Origin: Skermanella mucosa
GTDB taxonomy: Bacteria > Pseudomonadota > Alphaproteobacteria > Azospirillales > Azospirillaceae
DNA: 64,000 nucleotides
Direction: 5' to 3'
Assembly: GCF_016765655.2 (NCBI RefSeq)
Contig: NZ_CP086106.1
Location: 404,001-468,000, forward strand
Shown here: piece by piece, positions 18,988-28,174 of the stretch
Position numbering within the stretch: position 1 is the stretch's first letter
How the letters are laid out: the number at the start of each line of letters is the position of its first letter
The notes under the pieces: generated by a model
Databases searched by the model: none
What the model was told of the DNA's origin: nothing
The model's input: only the letters and a program-made list of their open reading frames with translations
Program-made: the position numbers and the translations under genes

Positions 18988-20021
18988 TCCCGAGGTGCCC
19001 TTTCCAGCAGCGAGGTGTCGCCGTAGGAATAGAACCGGTACCCCGAGGCGATGGCGTGGGCATAGGCGGCGCGCATGCGGTCGAGCCCGGCGAAGGCCGA
19101 GACCAGCATGAACAGCGTCGAGCGGGGGAGATGGAAGTTGGTCAGCAGCAGGTCCACGATCTTGAAACGGTATCCGGGGGTGATGAAGATGTCGGTGTCG
19201 CCGCTGAACGGCGCAAGCGTTCCGTCCTCGGCCGCCGCACTTTCCAGCAGCCGGAGCGACGTGGTGCCGACCGCGACGACCCGCCCGCCGGCCCGCCTGG
19301 CCTCCGCGACGGCCTCCGCCGTTTCCCGCCCGATCTCGCCCCATTCGGCATGCATGCGGTGGTCGCGGATGTCCTCGACCTTGACCGGCAGGAAGGTGCC
19401 GGCCCCGACATGGAGCGTCACCGGAACCCGGCGGATGCCGCGCTCGTCCAGCCGGGCCAGCAGGCCGGGCGTGAAATGCAGCCCGGCGGTCGGCGCGGCG
19501 ACGGCGCCCTCCCGGGCGGCGAACACCGTCTGGTAATCGTCGCGGTCCGCAGCATCCTCCCCGTCGGGCCGGCGGATATAGGGGGGCAGGGGCATCACGC
19601 CGTGGCGGTGCAGCGCCGCCATCAGGTCCGACCCGGCGACGGAGAAGCGCAGCTCGACGTCGCCGCCCTCGCGCTTGCCCCGCACCTCCGCCGACAGGTC
19701 GGGCGCGAAAGCGATGGTGTCGCCGACGCGCAGCCGCTTGCCCGGCTTGGCGAAGGCGTGCCAGGTGTCGGCGCCTTCGCGCTTGTGCAGCGTGACCTCC
19801 ACGCGGACCTCGCCGCGCCGGCCGGTCAGGCGCGCCGGGATCACCCGCGTGTCGTTGTAGACCAGCAGGTCGCCGGGGTTCAGCAGGCCGGGCAGGTCGC
19901 GCACGATATGGTCGGCGAAGGTGTCCCCGACATGGAGCAGGCGCGCGGCGTCGCGCGGGCGCGCCGGCTGGTCGGCGATCCTGTCGGGCGGCAGATCGAA
20001 ATCGAAATCGGCGGTTCTCAT
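18984..20021 (-). CDS. queA: SAM:tRNA ribosyltransferase-isomerase QueA
   Basis: 345-residue enzyme that transfers and isomerises the ribose of S-adenosylmethionine onto preQ1 in tRNA, giving epoxyqueuosine. It begins [20 protein letters not shown] and carries [40 protein letters not shown] and [19 protein letters not shown], all diagnostic. It is first in the minus-strand queuosine operon and divergent from yhhQ. No Shine-Dalgarno sequence precedes the ATG; instead a TATATG -10 element lies 11 bases upstream, so the mRNA may have an extremely short leader. Confidence 0.96.
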   Translation of the reverse strand: MRTADFDFDLPPDRIADQPARPRDAARLLHVGDTFADHIVRDLPGLLNPGDLLVYNDTRVIPARLTGRRGEVRVEVTLHKREGADTWHAFAKPGKRLRVGDTIAFAPDLSAEVRGKREGGDVELRFSVAGSDLMAALHRHGVMPLPPYIRRPDGEDAADRDDYQTVFAAREGAVAAPTAGLHFTPGLLARLDERGIRRVPVTLHVGAGTFLPVKVEDIRDHRMHAEWGEIGRETAEAVAEARRAGGRVVAVGTTSLRLLESAAAEDGTLAPFSGDTDIFITPGYRFKIVDLLLTNFHLPRSTLFMLVSAFAGLDRMRAAYAHAIASGYRFYSYGDTSLLERAPRE

Positions 20022-20037
20022 GGAGAGCGGCCATATA
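20019..20037 (-). promoter_or_regulatory. Possible queA promoter giving a leaderless or very short-leader mRNA
   Basis: On the minus strand TATATG (20037-20032) is preceded after 16 bases by TTCGCT, a weak -35. Initiation about seven bases after the -10 would fall within about five bases of the queA ATG (20021-20019). The sequence just before the ATG is CTCTCC, the opposite of a ribosome-binding site. Inference only; no transcript data. Confidence 0.35.
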
Positions 20038-20080
20038 GTGGATCGAGGGCCGAAGCGAAAGCCCCAACAGGCCGCCGGCA

Positions 20081-20109
20081 TTGACAGGTGCCGCGGCGGC
20101 CGGCATAGG
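20081..20109 (+). promoter_or_regulatory. Sigma70-type promoter for yhhQ
   Basis: TTGACA (20081-20086, perfect consensus), a 17-base spacer, then CATAGG (20104-20109) as -10. The start site would be near 20116, giving a leader of about 23 bases to the ATG at 20139. No preQ1 riboswitch fold could be recognised in this short leader. Confidence 0.45.
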
Positions 20110-20138
20110 GCGCGTTTTGCAGCTTCCCCGGAACAATC

Positions 20139-20798
20139 ATGTCCAGATCGCCGACACCCGGCCATTCTTCCAGCTTTGTCCTGGTCGTCGCCCTGTTCGT
20201 GACCTGCCTGATCGTCTCCAACGTCGCGGCGGTCAAGCTGATCATGGTCGGCGGGCTGGTCCTGCCGGCCGCCGTCCTGATCTTCCCCGTCAGCTACATC
20301 ATCGGCGACGTCCTGACGGAGGTCTACGGCCTGGATGCCGCCCGCCGGGTGATCTGGCTGGGCTTCCTGTGCAACATCCTGGCGGTCGCGGCCTTCGCGC
20401 TGGCGCTGGCACTGCCCGCCGCCCCCTTCTGGCACGACCAGGCGGCGTTCGAGGCGATCCTGGGCGCCACGCCGCGCCTGCTGCTGGCGTCCTTCGCGGC
20501 CTATCTGGCGGGGGAGTTGGTCAACGCCCATGTCCTGGCCTGGCTGAAGCGCCGGACCGGCGGCCGGCTGCTGTGGGTCCGCACCATCGGCTCGACCCTG
20601 GTCGGGCAATTCCTGGACTCCGCCGTGTTCATGACCGTCGCCTTCGCCGGCGTGCTGCCGGCCGAGGCGCTGGCCGGCGCCGCCGTCACCCAGTGGCTGG
20701 TCAAGTCGGGCTTCGAGGCGGCCGCGACGCCGTTGACATACCTGGTCGTGGGATACCTGAACCGGACCGAGAACCGGACCGGGCGCTTGCCGGCCTGA
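20139..20798 (+). CDS. yhhQ: Queuosine precursor transporter (YhhQ/VUT family)
   Basis: 219-residue integral membrane protein with about six hydrophobic spans, of the family that imports preQ0/preQ1. The diagnostic segments [32 protein letters not shown], the [15 protein letters not shown] loop and [18 protein letters not shown] are present. It is divergent from queA, which strengthens the assignment. With QueF, Tgt, QueA and QueG here, imported preQ0 could be taken all the way to queuosine. It ends exactly where the convergent membrane-anchored protein gene ends. Confidence 0.92.
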   Translation: MSRSPTPGHSSSFVLVVALFVTCLIVSNVAAVKLIMVGGLVLPAAVLIFPVSYIIGDVLTEVYGLDAARRVIWLGFLCNILAVAAFALALALPAAPFWHDQAAFEAILGATPRLLLASFAAYLAGELVNAHVLAWLKRRTGGRLLWVRTIGSTLVGQFLDSAVFMTVAFAGVLPAEALAGAAVTQWLVKSGFEAAATPLTYLVVGYLNRTENRTGRLPA

Positions 20799-21545
20799 TC
20801 AGCGCAGCCGGACCGGCAAGGTCGTGGTCATCGCCAGGCTTTCCGGCGACCTGGCGTCGAGGCTGCCGTCCGGCCGCGCCGACAGGATGACGTAGCGGCG
20901 GGACCCGCCCCGGTCGATCCGGGCCGCGATGTCCTCCCGCCCGTCGCCGGAGAAGCTGCCCGAGGCCAGGATCGTCATGGACCAGGAACCGTCCGCCGAC
21001 GAAATCAGGAGATTCTCTTCATCGACGACATAGCGCGGGCGGAACGGCGAGTTGTCGTCCTTGGCCTCCAGCGGCGGGCGGAACTCCGCCGGAAGGGTCG
21101 CCACGTCCAGGCGCTCGGCGATGGTTCCCGCCAGATGGGACAGCGGCGCCAGATACGTGTCGGGCTGGCGCGCCTGTCGGAGCAGGAACAGGACAGGGCA
21201 GCTCCGGTAGGCGTCGAGCACATCGTCCGGCTCGCCCGCCGCGGCGCGCACGCCCTGGTTCAGCAATTTCATATAGTCGGAGCAATTGCTGACGGTGCGG
21301 GTACCCTGCGGCGTGGACGCGGTGAAGACCGCGCGCGTCTCGGTCACCGAGGTGCCGTATTCGCTCAGGGCCACGCGCAGCGCCGGATCGAAGATGGCGG
21401 CCTTGGGCAGGGGATCGTTCCGCGGGATCAGCGCCCCCCAGATCAGGTGGAACCCGATCGCGACGATCAGGCCCGCCGCGGCGATGCCGGCCAGGAACAC
21501 GAAGGTCCGGGTATCGTCTGATCTTTCCGGGCCGTTCATGAACAT
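20799..21545 (-). CDS. Membrane-anchored hypothetical protein
   Basis: About 248 residues. A cytoplasmic start is followed by one membrane span (about residues 12-33, TFVFLAGIAAAGLIVAIGFH) and an extracytoplasmic domain with two Cys (SNCSDYMKLL and YRSCPVLFLL) that could pair. The C-terminal part has a lipocalin-like or C2-like repeating strand pattern with SGDGREDIAARIDRGGSRRY. I do not recognise the family. Start is uncertain: ATGs at 21611, 21587, 21545 and 21539 are all in frame; 21545 keeps the span at the N-terminus and has GGTGGAA upstream. No functional link to the convergent yhhQ is evident. Confidence 0.65.
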   Translation of the reverse strand: MFMNGPERSDDTRTFVFLAGIAAAGLIVAIGFHLIWGALIPRNDPLPKAAIFDPALRVALSEYGTSVTETRAVFTASTPQGTRTVSNCSDYMKLLNQGVRAAAGEPDDVLDAYRSCPVLFLLRQARQPDTYLAPLSHLAGTIAERLDVATLPAEFRPPLEAKDDNSPFRPRYVVDEENLLISSADGSWSMTILASGSFSGDGREDIAARIDRGGSRRYVILSARPDGSLDARSPESLAMTTTLPVRLR

Positions 21546-21645
21546 TCCGATGCCGTTTCCACCCTGCCGACACTGCCTCCGCCCCATGATGGCATAAGAA
21601 GCTTTGGTCATGCACGGTTTTTGGACAGGAAAGGCGCCGCGGTTC

Positions 21646-22152
21646 TCAGGCGGCCGGGGGATGTAGCCGGGTGTCGAGCGCGAACCGTTCCTGCGAACGG
21701 AGGGAATAGGATCCTGCCGCGCCGGAGGCGACGAAGAGCAGGTTCCAACTCCGGGATGAAACCGCGCTGGGTATCACGACGAACTTGTGCCGGCTCAACA
21801 ACTCGTCCCCGAATTGCTGCTGGCCGGCGCTCGGGATGCCCGGCCTCAGCCAGCTAGCGTTGGGGAGGGTCGATGGATCGACGACATGAATGCTGGACGG
21901 GTCGGTAACGGCCATCGCCGTCAGCACATGCGGCACGGTGTCCAGCGCCTTGAAGCCTTTGTGCACCGCGACCTCCAGGATGGCAGTCGCCGGATCGATG
22001 GAGCAATAGACGGCCCGCACGCCCCTGCTGTTCCACCGGCCGCCGACCAGGTACGCGCCCTCGCCGCTGTCCCAGGTCGAGGCATATCCGGCCTGGTCCA
22101 GGCGCCATGCGACGATTTCACCACCGCCCAGCGCGGCCGGCAAGGGAGTCAC
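21646..22152 (-). CDS. RES-domain toxin (NAD-depleting)
   Basis: 168-residue RES-family toxin. The family residues are visible: Arg in VAWRLDQ, Tyr and Arg in YLVGGRWNSRG, the YCS...ATAILE segment with the conserved Glu, and SRSWNLLF near the end. Known RES toxins degrade NAD+. The start is a GTG at 22152 that overlaps the antitoxin stop as GTGA, so toxin translation depends on the antitoxin message. The longer frame up to 22272 overlaps the antitoxin and is not used. It is the second gene of a two-gene module. Confidence 0.85.
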   Translation of the reverse strand: MTPLPAALGGGEIVAWRLDQAGYASTWDSGEGAYLVGGRWNSRGVRAVYCSIDPATAILEVAVHKGFKALDTVPHVLTAMAVTDPSSIHVVDPSTLPNASWLRPGIPSAGQQQFGDELLSRHKFVVIPSAVSSRSWNLLFVASGAAGSYSLRSQERFALDTRLHPPAA

Positions 22153-22634
22153 GTGTAGACGCCGTATTCCAGTCGATGCAGGAAGTCCTGAACCATCTCC
22201 ACGCCGGCCGGCGTCGCGAGCAGGTCGATCGGGCGACGCTGGTCCAGGCCGGTGGCGGGCCGGTCCAGCCATTGTTCCGCCTCCTCCTGCGAACCGAATA
22301 CCTCGGTCGCCTTGGCGAGGATCTCGGCGAACTTCCAGGCCCGGCCGCTCTGCTCCTGGCCAAGCGGCTTTTCAGGGGATTCCCGTCGCCGCTGCAGGGT
22401 GCGCAGGCTCATCCCGACGGCCCTGTCGAGTGAGTTGGATCTTTTGAGAACCACAAGATTTCCGAAAAGATGGTCGAGCGCCCGACCCGGCAGCCCTTGC
22501 ATGAGCATGTCGTGCGCCTCCAGCGGCGTCCTGAGCTCATGGCGGAAAACCCTGGACCCGCCGAGCAACTCCACGACCCGCTGCACATCTTCCCTGCCGG
22601 ACGCTGCCGGATACCGGTCGGCCGGGTCAGCCAT
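22149..22634 (-). CDS. Xre/MbcA/ParS-type antitoxin (DUF2384) of the RES pair
   Basis: 161-residue antitoxin with an N-terminal Xre-like helix-turn-helix (about 40-90, containing LDRAVGMSLRTLQRRR) and the C-terminal toxin-binding DUF2384 domain (EILAKATEVFGSQEEAEQWLDRPATGL, shown here only as its recognisable parts RAWKFAEILAKATEVFG and RRPIDLLATPAGVEMV). It neutralises the RES toxin and normally represses its own promoter. GGAGGAAG precedes the ATG by about five bases. The antitoxin-first order and four-base overlap are standard for this class. Confidence 0.87.
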   Translation of the reverse strand: MADPADRYPAASGREDVQRVVELLGGSRVFRHELRTPLEAHDMLMQGLPGRALDHLFGNLVVLKRSNSLDRAVGMSLRTLQRRRESPEKPLGQEQSGRAWKFAEILAKATEVFGSQEEAEQWLDRPATGLDQRRPIDLLATPAGVEMVQDFLHRLEYGVYT

Positions 22635-22801
22635 CGTCTTCCTCCGCCAAGTGTCGCTCCAGAAATGACAGGTGACGCAGGCGGTTTCAAGCGCTACATG
22701 CCATGCCCTGCCGGATCACCGCCCCTCCCGCCCCGGTGGACTCCCGCACCCCGCCGGCCTAGGTTAGCTCTTCAGGATCCAGCGGCATCAGGCCAGCCTT
22801 C

Positions 22802-24637
22802 ATGAGCGTCACCGACACGACCCGCTTCACCCGTGCCAAAAAGCTGGGGGAGCGGGAGACCATCCGTTCCCTGCTGCCCTACCTCTGGCCCCGCGGCGAG
22901 ACCGAGCTGCGGGTCCGCGTCGTCGCCGCGATGGCCTGCCTGATCGTCGCCAAGCTGGCGAACGTCTACGTCCCGATCCTCTACAAGCAGGCGGTCGACG
23001 CGCTGGGCGCCACGGGGGCCGCGGCGGTGGCGCTGCCGGTCGGGCTGATCCTGGCCTACGGCCTCGCCCGCGTGCTGGCCCTGGCGTTCGGGGAACTGCG
23101 CGACGCGATCTTCGCCAAGGTGGCGCAAAGGTCGATCCGGTCGGTGGCGCTCAACGTCTTCCGGCACCTGCACGCGCTGTCGCTGCGATTCCACCTGGAA
23201 CGCCAGACCGGCGGGCTGTCGCGCTCGATCGAGCGGGGCACGCGGGCGATCCAGACGCTGCTGTCCTTCATGCTGTTCAACATCCTGCCGACCCTGCTGG
23301 AGATCCTGCTGGTCTGCGCGATCCTGTGGGGCATGTTCAACGTCTGGTTCGCGCTGGCGACCTTCCTGACGGTGGTCGCCTACATCGCCTACACCCTGGT
23401 CATCACCGAGTGGCGGATGAAGTTCCGCCGCGAGATGAACGAGATGGACAACCAGGCCAACACCAAGGCGATCGACAGCCTGCTCAACTACGAGACGGTC
23501 AAGTATTTCGGCAACGAGGACCACGAGGCCCGGCGCTACGACGGCGCGCTCCGCTCCTACGAGTCGGCGGCGGTACGCAGCCAGACCAGCCTGTCCCTGC
23601 TGAACATCGGCCAGGCGGCGATCATCTCGGTCGGGCTGACCATCGTGATGTACATGGCGGCGCGCGGCATCATGAACGGGACCATGACGCTGGGCGACTT
23701 CGTGCTGGTCAACACCTACCTGCTCCAGCTCTACCAGCCGCTCAACTTCTTCGGCTTCGTCTACCGCGAGATCAAGCAGAGCCTCGCCGACATGGAGAAG
23801 ATGTTCGAGCTGCTCGACATCGACCGGGAGGTCGCCGACGCTGACGACGCCAGGCCGCTGGCGGTGGAGGGCGCCACCGTCGCGTTCGAGGGGGTGGAGT
23901 TCGGCTACGATCCCCGGCGCCCCATCCTCAAGGGCGTATCGCTGGCCGTGCCCGCCGGCCGCACCGTCGCGATCGTCGGTCCCAGCGGCGCCGGCAAGTC
24001 GACCATCAGCCGGCTGCTGTTCCGGTTCTACGATCCGGGCGCCGGCCGCATCCTGATCGACGGGCAGGACATTTCGAAAGTGACCCAGGCGTCGCTCCGC
24101 GCCGCGATCGGCATCGTCCCCCAGGATACGGTGCTGTTCAACGACACGATCTTCTACAACATCGCCTACGGCCGCCCCGGCGCCACGGTGGAGGAGGTCG
24201 AGCAGGCCGCCCGCCTCGCCCATATCCACGATTTCATCACCCGGTTGCCCGACGGCTACAAGTCCATGGTCGGGGAACGCGGGCTGAAGCTGTCGGGCGG
24301 CGAGAAGCAGCGTGTCGCGATCGCGCGGACCATCCTGAAGCGGCCGGCGATCCTGCTGTTCGACGAGGCGACCTCGGCGCTCGACACCCACACCGAGCGG
24401 GAGATCCAGGCCAACCTGCGCGAGGTCAGCCGGGGCCGCACCACCCTGGTGATCGCGCACCGGCTGTCCACCGTGATCGACGCCGACGAGATCATCGTGC
24501 TGGAGGACGGCCGCATCGTCGAGCGCGGGCGCCACGCCGACCTGCTGGCCGGCGGCGGCGCCTATTCCGCCATGTGGACCCGACAGCAGGAGGCAGCCGG
24601 GGAGAAGGCGATCGAGCGCATGCCGGTGACCTTCTGA
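22802..24637 (+). CDS. Atm1-type ABC exporter, fused permease and ATPase
   Basis: 611-residue homodimeric exporter. The membrane domain (about 40-330) includes SLLNYETVKYFGNEDHE, a signature of the Atm1/ABCB7 group that exports glutathione-linked sulfur or heavy-metal conjugates. The ATPase has Walker A GPSGAGKST, signature LSGGEKQRVAIARTI and Walker B ILLFDEATSALD. No accessory gene is adjacent; the next gene downstream is the heme oxygenase, about 95 bases away and with its own promoter-like signal. Confidence 0.92.
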   Translation: MSVTDTTRFTRAKKLGERETIRSLLPYLWPRGETELRVRVVAAMACLIVAKLANVYVPILYKQAVDALGATGAAAVALPVGLILAYGLARVLALAFGELRDAIFAKVAQRSIRSVALNVFRHLHALSLRFHLERQTGGLSRSIERGTRAIQTLLSFMLFNILPTLLEILLVCAILWGMFNVWFALATFLTVVAYIAYTLVITEWRMKFRREMNEMDNQANTKAIDSLLNYETVKYFGNEDHEARRYDGALRSYESAAVRSQTSLSLLNIGQAAIISVGLTIVMYMAARGIMNGTMTLGDFVLVNTYLLQLYQPLNFFGFVYREIKQSLADMEKMFELLDIDREVADADDARPLAVEGATVAFEGVEFGYDPRRPILKGVSLAVPAGRTVAIVGPSGAGKSTISRLLFRFYDPGAGRILIDGQDISKVTQASLRAAIGIVPQDTVLFNDTIFYNIAYGRPGATVEEVEQAARLAHIHDFITRLPDGYKSMVGERGLKLSGGEKQRVAIARTILKRPAILLFDEATSALDTHTEREIQANLREVSRGRTTLVIAHRLSTVIDADEIIVLEDGRIVERGRHADLLAGGGAYSAMWTRQQEAAGEKAIERMPVTF

Positions 24638-24689
24638 AAGGGTCGCGGGCTCCGCCCAGCGTCAAGTTGCCCCGATCGGAAGTATCGAT

Positions 24690-24719
24690 TTGGTGGTGCA
24701 TACCAACTCTTCATATTGT
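24690..24719 (+). promoter_or_regulatory. Promoter-like elements immediately before the heme oxygenase start
   Basis: TTGGTG (24690-24695), 18-base spacer, TATTGT (24714-24719). A start about seven bases on would lie only around five bases before the ATG at 24731. The stretch TTGGT (24690-24694) and ACCAA (24702-24706) also forms an inverted repeat over the -35, a possible operator. Inference from consensus matching by eye. Confidence 0.35.
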
Positions 24720-24730
24720 AACCTTGTTTA

Positions 24731-25378
24731 ATGGTTGAAACAGAGCCTTTCCATACCCGGAATGTTGAACAGCCCGTTCCGCCCACTGCCGAGAACGTTG
24801 TGCGGCGGATGAGGGAGGCCACGTGGCCGGTGCATGAAAGACTGCATCTCCACCCCGTCCTTCGCCCGCTCACGCAACGCCACCCGGCACCGGAAGGCTA
24901 TCTGGGCGCCGTACGTGCGCTGTACGGGTTCGTCATCCCGATGGAGCCGCTGCTCGGCGCCGAAGCCGAGGGACGGACCGCCCGGGCGCCGCTGCTCGCC
25001 GCCGACCTGGAATGCCTCGCGGAGGGCGGCGCCGACAGGCCGGAGCCGCCGCTCGCCGGGGACCTCCCGAACCCCGCCACGGCGGCGGCCCGGCTCGGCT
25101 GCCGCTGGGTGCTGGACGGTTCGGCCCATGGGGGCCGGGCGATGCTGCCCCATCTCCAGCGCAGCCTTGGCGTCGGCCCCGACCGCGGCGCCGCCTATTT
25201 CGCTTCCGCCGGCCTCGACCTGGCGGCGGAACGCCGGTCGCTCCAGGCATTGCTGGACCGTTTCGTCACCACCGAAGACACCTGCCGGGAAGCGATCGAG
25301 GCGGCGGGAGCGACGTTCTCCGCTCTCGAACGCTGGCTCGACCAGCTTCGCGATTCCTGCGGGACTCCCCGACCATGA
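24731..25378 (+). CDS. bphO: Biliverdin-producing heme oxygenase BphO
   Basis: 215-residue all-helical heme oxygenase that opens heme to biliverdin, iron and CO. The probable proximal His is in ATWPVHERLHLHPVLRPL; the distal helix region contains YFASAGLDLAAERRSLQ, weaker than in classical HmuO. It overlaps the phytochrome start by four bases (ATGA), the usual bphO-bphP arrangement, so its product supplies the chromophore. There is no ribosome site before ATG 24731; a leaderless mRNA is suggested, while GTG 24800 or ATG 24809 remain as alternative starts. Confidence 0.87.
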   Translation: MVETEPFHTRNVEQPVPPTAENVVRRMREATWPVHERLHLHPVLRPLTQRHPAPEGYLGAVRALYGFVIPMEPLLGAEAEGRTARAPLLAADLECLAEGGADRPEPPLAGDLPNPATAAARLGCRWVLDGSAHGGRAMLPHLQRSLGVGPDRGAAYFASAGLDLAAERRSLQALLDRFVTTEDTCREAIEAAGATFSALERWLDQLRDSCGTPRP

Positions 25379-28143
25379 CCGATCTAGTCCCGACCGCGAT
25401 CCCCGCGCCGGAAGCGCCGTCGCTCAGCGATTGCGCCCGGGAGCCGATCCATATTCCGGGCGCGGTCCAGGCGCACGGCACGCTGCTGGTGCTCGCGGAG
25501 CCGGACCTGACGGTGACCCACGCGGCGGCCAACCTGGCCCGCTACCTGGGCGTCCCCCTGGAGGAGGTGCTGGGTTTCCCGCTGGAGCGGAGTTGCCCGG
25601 CCGGCGCCGCGGCGCTACGGGCGGCCCTCGCGGAAGAGGCCCGCGGCATCGGTCCGGCGGTCCGCTTCGATTTCGAGCCCCCTGCCGGCCGGCCGGTGCT
25701 GGAGGCCCGCTTCCATCGCCATGACGGCCGGGCGCTGCTCGAGCTCGAACCACCCGGGGAGGACGCTCCGGGCGGCGCCGGGCCGCCGGATCTCGCCGGC
25801 TTCATCGAATACCTCGAAGGCTGCGCCACCCGATACGACATCGCCCGGCGGACCGCGGACCTGGTCTCGCGGTCCACAGGGTTCGACCGGGTGATGGTAT
25901 ACCGTTTCCTGCCGGACTGGAGCGGGGACGTCATCGCCGAGGTCAGGCACGCCACCGAACCGGCCTACCTAGGCCTCCATTTCCCGGCCAGCGACATCCC
26001 GCTGCAGGCGCGCGAGCTCTACCGCGTGAACCTGCTTCGGTCCATCGCCGACGTCCGTGGCGAGGTGGTGCCGCTGGTCGCCGACCCCACCGGGCGCGAC
26101 GTCGCCCGGCCGGTCGACCTGGGCCGAAGCAACCTGCGGGCGGTCTCGCCGATCCATCTGGAATACCTGCGCAACATGGGCGTCGGCGCCACCCTGGTCG
26201 CCTCGCTCATGGTCGGAGGGCGGCTATGGGGCTTGATCGCCTGCCACCACGCGACCGGGCGGAGGTGCGGCGCCGGGACGCGCGACCTGCTGTCCCGCAT
26301 CGCCCTGATCGCCGCCGGAGCGCTGGAGCGCAGCATCGCCGCCGACATCGCGCAGGCCCGCCGGCGCACCGAAGCCCGCTTGGCGGCGCTCGACGGCGTC
26401 TTCGACAGCGGACGGGACAGCGTCGCGGCGCTGCTCTGCGGCGACCGCGGCCTGCGCGACCTCGGCATGGCGGATGGCGTGGCCCTCTATGTGGACGGTG
26501 CGGTGGCCGCGTTCGGCCGCACGCCGGACACCCACGAGATCCGTCACCTGGTCGAGCGCCACGGCACTTCCGCGCCCGGCGGGACCTGCGGCGCCGTGGT
26601 CGCCACCGACTGCCTGGACGAGCTGGAGCCGCAGGCGAGCGCGTTCGACGAGACCGTCGCCGGAATGCTCATGGTCGAGCTCGCGGCGCGGCCAAGGCTG
26701 GTGGCGCTGGCTTTCCGGCGGGAGGTCATCCAGGAGATCTTCTGGGGCGGCGATCCGCAGAAGCCCGCCTCCGCCGAGGATGGCCGGCTCAGCCCGCGCA
26801 AGAGCTTCGAGCGCTGGCGCCAGACCGTCACGGGCCGCTGCCCGCCCTGGTCGCCCGAGGTGGTGGACGGCTGGGGGGAACTGCCCGCGCGGCTGGTCGC
26901 CGCGGCGGGCGGTGCGGACCGGCTGGCCGACCGGCTGGTGGGCGACATCCGGCGCTTCCATACCTGGACCCGGTTCGACGAGCCCGCCGTCCACGGCCTG
27001 ATCGACGTGCTGCCGGGGGCGGTGCTGGTGGCGCGCCGGGCGGCCGGGGACTCGGTCTTTCACGCCTTCACCATGAACCGGGAGTTCCGGCGCATCTTCG
27101 ACATCGTCCCGGACGAGGTGGCCGGCCGCCGGATCGACGACGTGCTGAGCCTGCTCGGCGTGCCTCCGGCGATCCGCGCCATGATTCCGGGCGCCAGCGC
27201 GGAGACCACCCTGATGGCGTCGGCCGCCGGCGAGCGCACCGTCTCGATCAGCCGGCGGTCGCTGCTCAAGGTCGATACCGAGGACGACGGCACCGCCCTG
27301 TCGGCCTGGGTGTTCCAGGACATCACCAGCCACCGCCGGACGGAGGAGGCGCTGCGCACCGCGCGCGACCAGGCGCTGGTCGCCAGCCGCTCCAAATCCG
27401 CCTTCCTGGCCAACATGAGCCACGAACTGCGCACGCCGCTCAACGCGATCATCGGGTTTTCCGAATTGCTGGCGGACGAGTTGTTCGGGCCGCTGGGCGA
27501 CGCCAAGTACAAGGAATACGTCAACGACATCCGCCACGCCGGCGAGCACCTGCTGTCGCTGATCAGCGACCTGCTCGACATCTCCAAGATCGAGGCCGGG
27601 CGGCGCACGATCAACGAGGACCTGATCGATCTCGGCTCCCTGGTGGCGCGGTGCTGCTCGATGATCTCCGACCTGGCGCGCCGGGGCGACGTCCAGCTGG
27701 AGTGGCATATTCCTGCGACGGCGCCCAACCTGCACGCCGATGCCCGGGCGGTGCGGCAGATCGTCGTCAACCTGCTGTCCAACGCGGTGAAGTTCACGCC
27801 TGCCGGCGGCACCGTCACCTGCCGTACCCTGGCCTTGCAGGACGGCGGCGTCGCGATCGAAGTCCAGGACACCGGCATCGGCATCGCGGAAGAGCACCTC
27901 GACCGCGTGCTGGAACCGTTCTACCAGGTGGACAACAGCCTGACCCGCCAGGTCGGCGGCACCGGACTCGGCCTGTCGCTGGTCAACGCGATCGCCAACC
28001 TGCACCAGGGCCGGCTGGTGCTGGAAAGCAAGGTCGGCTGCGGAACAACGGCGCGGGTGGAATTCCCGCCCTGGCGCACCGTCCCCGCCCAGGACGGGCA
28101 TTCCCGGGCCGGGCTCGCGGTCCAGGCGGCGCCGGCCGCTTGA
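25375..28143 (+). CDS. bphP: Bacteriophytochrome histidine kinase BphP
   Basis: 922-residue red/far-red photoreceptor kinase. The N-terminal PAS carries Cys20 in SLSDCAREPIHIPGAVQ, the biliverdin attachment Cys of BphPs. The GAF domain has FPASDIP with Asp207, the chromophore-contacting Asp, and the PHY domain has the tongue motif PRKSF at 474-478. A further PAS-like domain (about 545-660) lies before the kinase. HisKA His683 is in NMSHELRTPLNAI, and the HATPase has NLLSNAVKFTP, DTGIGI and GGTGLGLSLV. A longer open frame upstream to 25012 is a shadow of bphO. No cognate response regulator lies next to it. Confidence 0.95.
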   Translation: MTDLVPTAIPAPEAPSLSDCAREPIHIPGAVQAHGTLLVLAEPDLTVTHAAANLARYLGVPLEEVLGFPLERSCPAGAAALRAALAEEARGIGPAVRFDFEPPAGRPVLEARFHRHDGRALLELEPPGEDAPGGAGPPDLAGFIEYLEGCATRYDIARRTADLVSRSTGFDRVMVYRFLPDWSGDVIAEVRHATEPAYLGLHFPASDIPLQARELYRVNLLRSIADVRGEVVPLVADPTGRDVARPVDLGRSNLRAVSPIHLEYLRNMGVGATLVASLMVGGRLWGLIACHHATGRRCGAGTRDLLSRIALIAAGALERSIAADIAQARRRTEARLAALDGVFDSGRDSVAALLCGDRGLRDLGMADGVALYVDGAVAAFGRTPDTHEIRHLVERHGTSAPGGTCGAVVATDCLDELEPQASAFDETVAGMLMVELAARPRLVALAFRREVIQEIFWGGDPQKPASAEDGRLSPRKSFERWRQTVTGRCPPWSPEVVDGWGELPARLVAAAGGADRLADRLVGDIRRFHTWTRFDEPAVHGLIDVLPGAVLVARRAAGDSVFHAFTMNREFRRIFDIVPDEVAGRRIDDVLSLLGVPPAIRAMIPGASAETTLMASAAGERTVSISRRSLLKVDTEDDGTALSAWVFQDITSHRRTEEALRTARDQALVASRSKSAFLANMSHELRTPLNAIIGFSELLADELFGPLGDAKYKEYVNDIRHAGEHLLSLISDLLDISKIEAGRRTINEDLIDLGSLVARCCSMISDLARRGDVQLEWHIPATAPNLHADARAVRQIVVNLLSNAVKFTPAGGTVTCRTLALQDGGVAIEVQDTGIGIAEEHLDRVLEPFYQVDNSLTRQVGGTGLGLSLVNAIANLHQGRLVLESKVGCGTTARVEFPPWRTVPAQDGHSRAGLAVQAAPAA

Positions 28144-28174
28144 GCGCCGCCGTGCCGCCCTGTAGGTTGAAGCC

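Noticed and set aside
17767-20136. A 789-codon minus-strand frame covering both tgt and part of queA
   Set aside because: Only its tgt portion (from ATG 18987) has family motifs; the rest is queA read in the wrong phase.
20022-20138. Possible preQ1 riboswitch between queA and yhhQ
   Set aside because: The short gap shows no stem with the A-rich tail expected for a class I preQ1 aptamer, and most of it is taken by promoters.
22772-24535. A 587-codon open frame on the minus strand under the Atm1 exporter gene
   Set aside because: The plus-strand gene has full ABC motifs; the antisense frame is Arg/Asp/His-rich with no domain, typical of a high-GC shadow.
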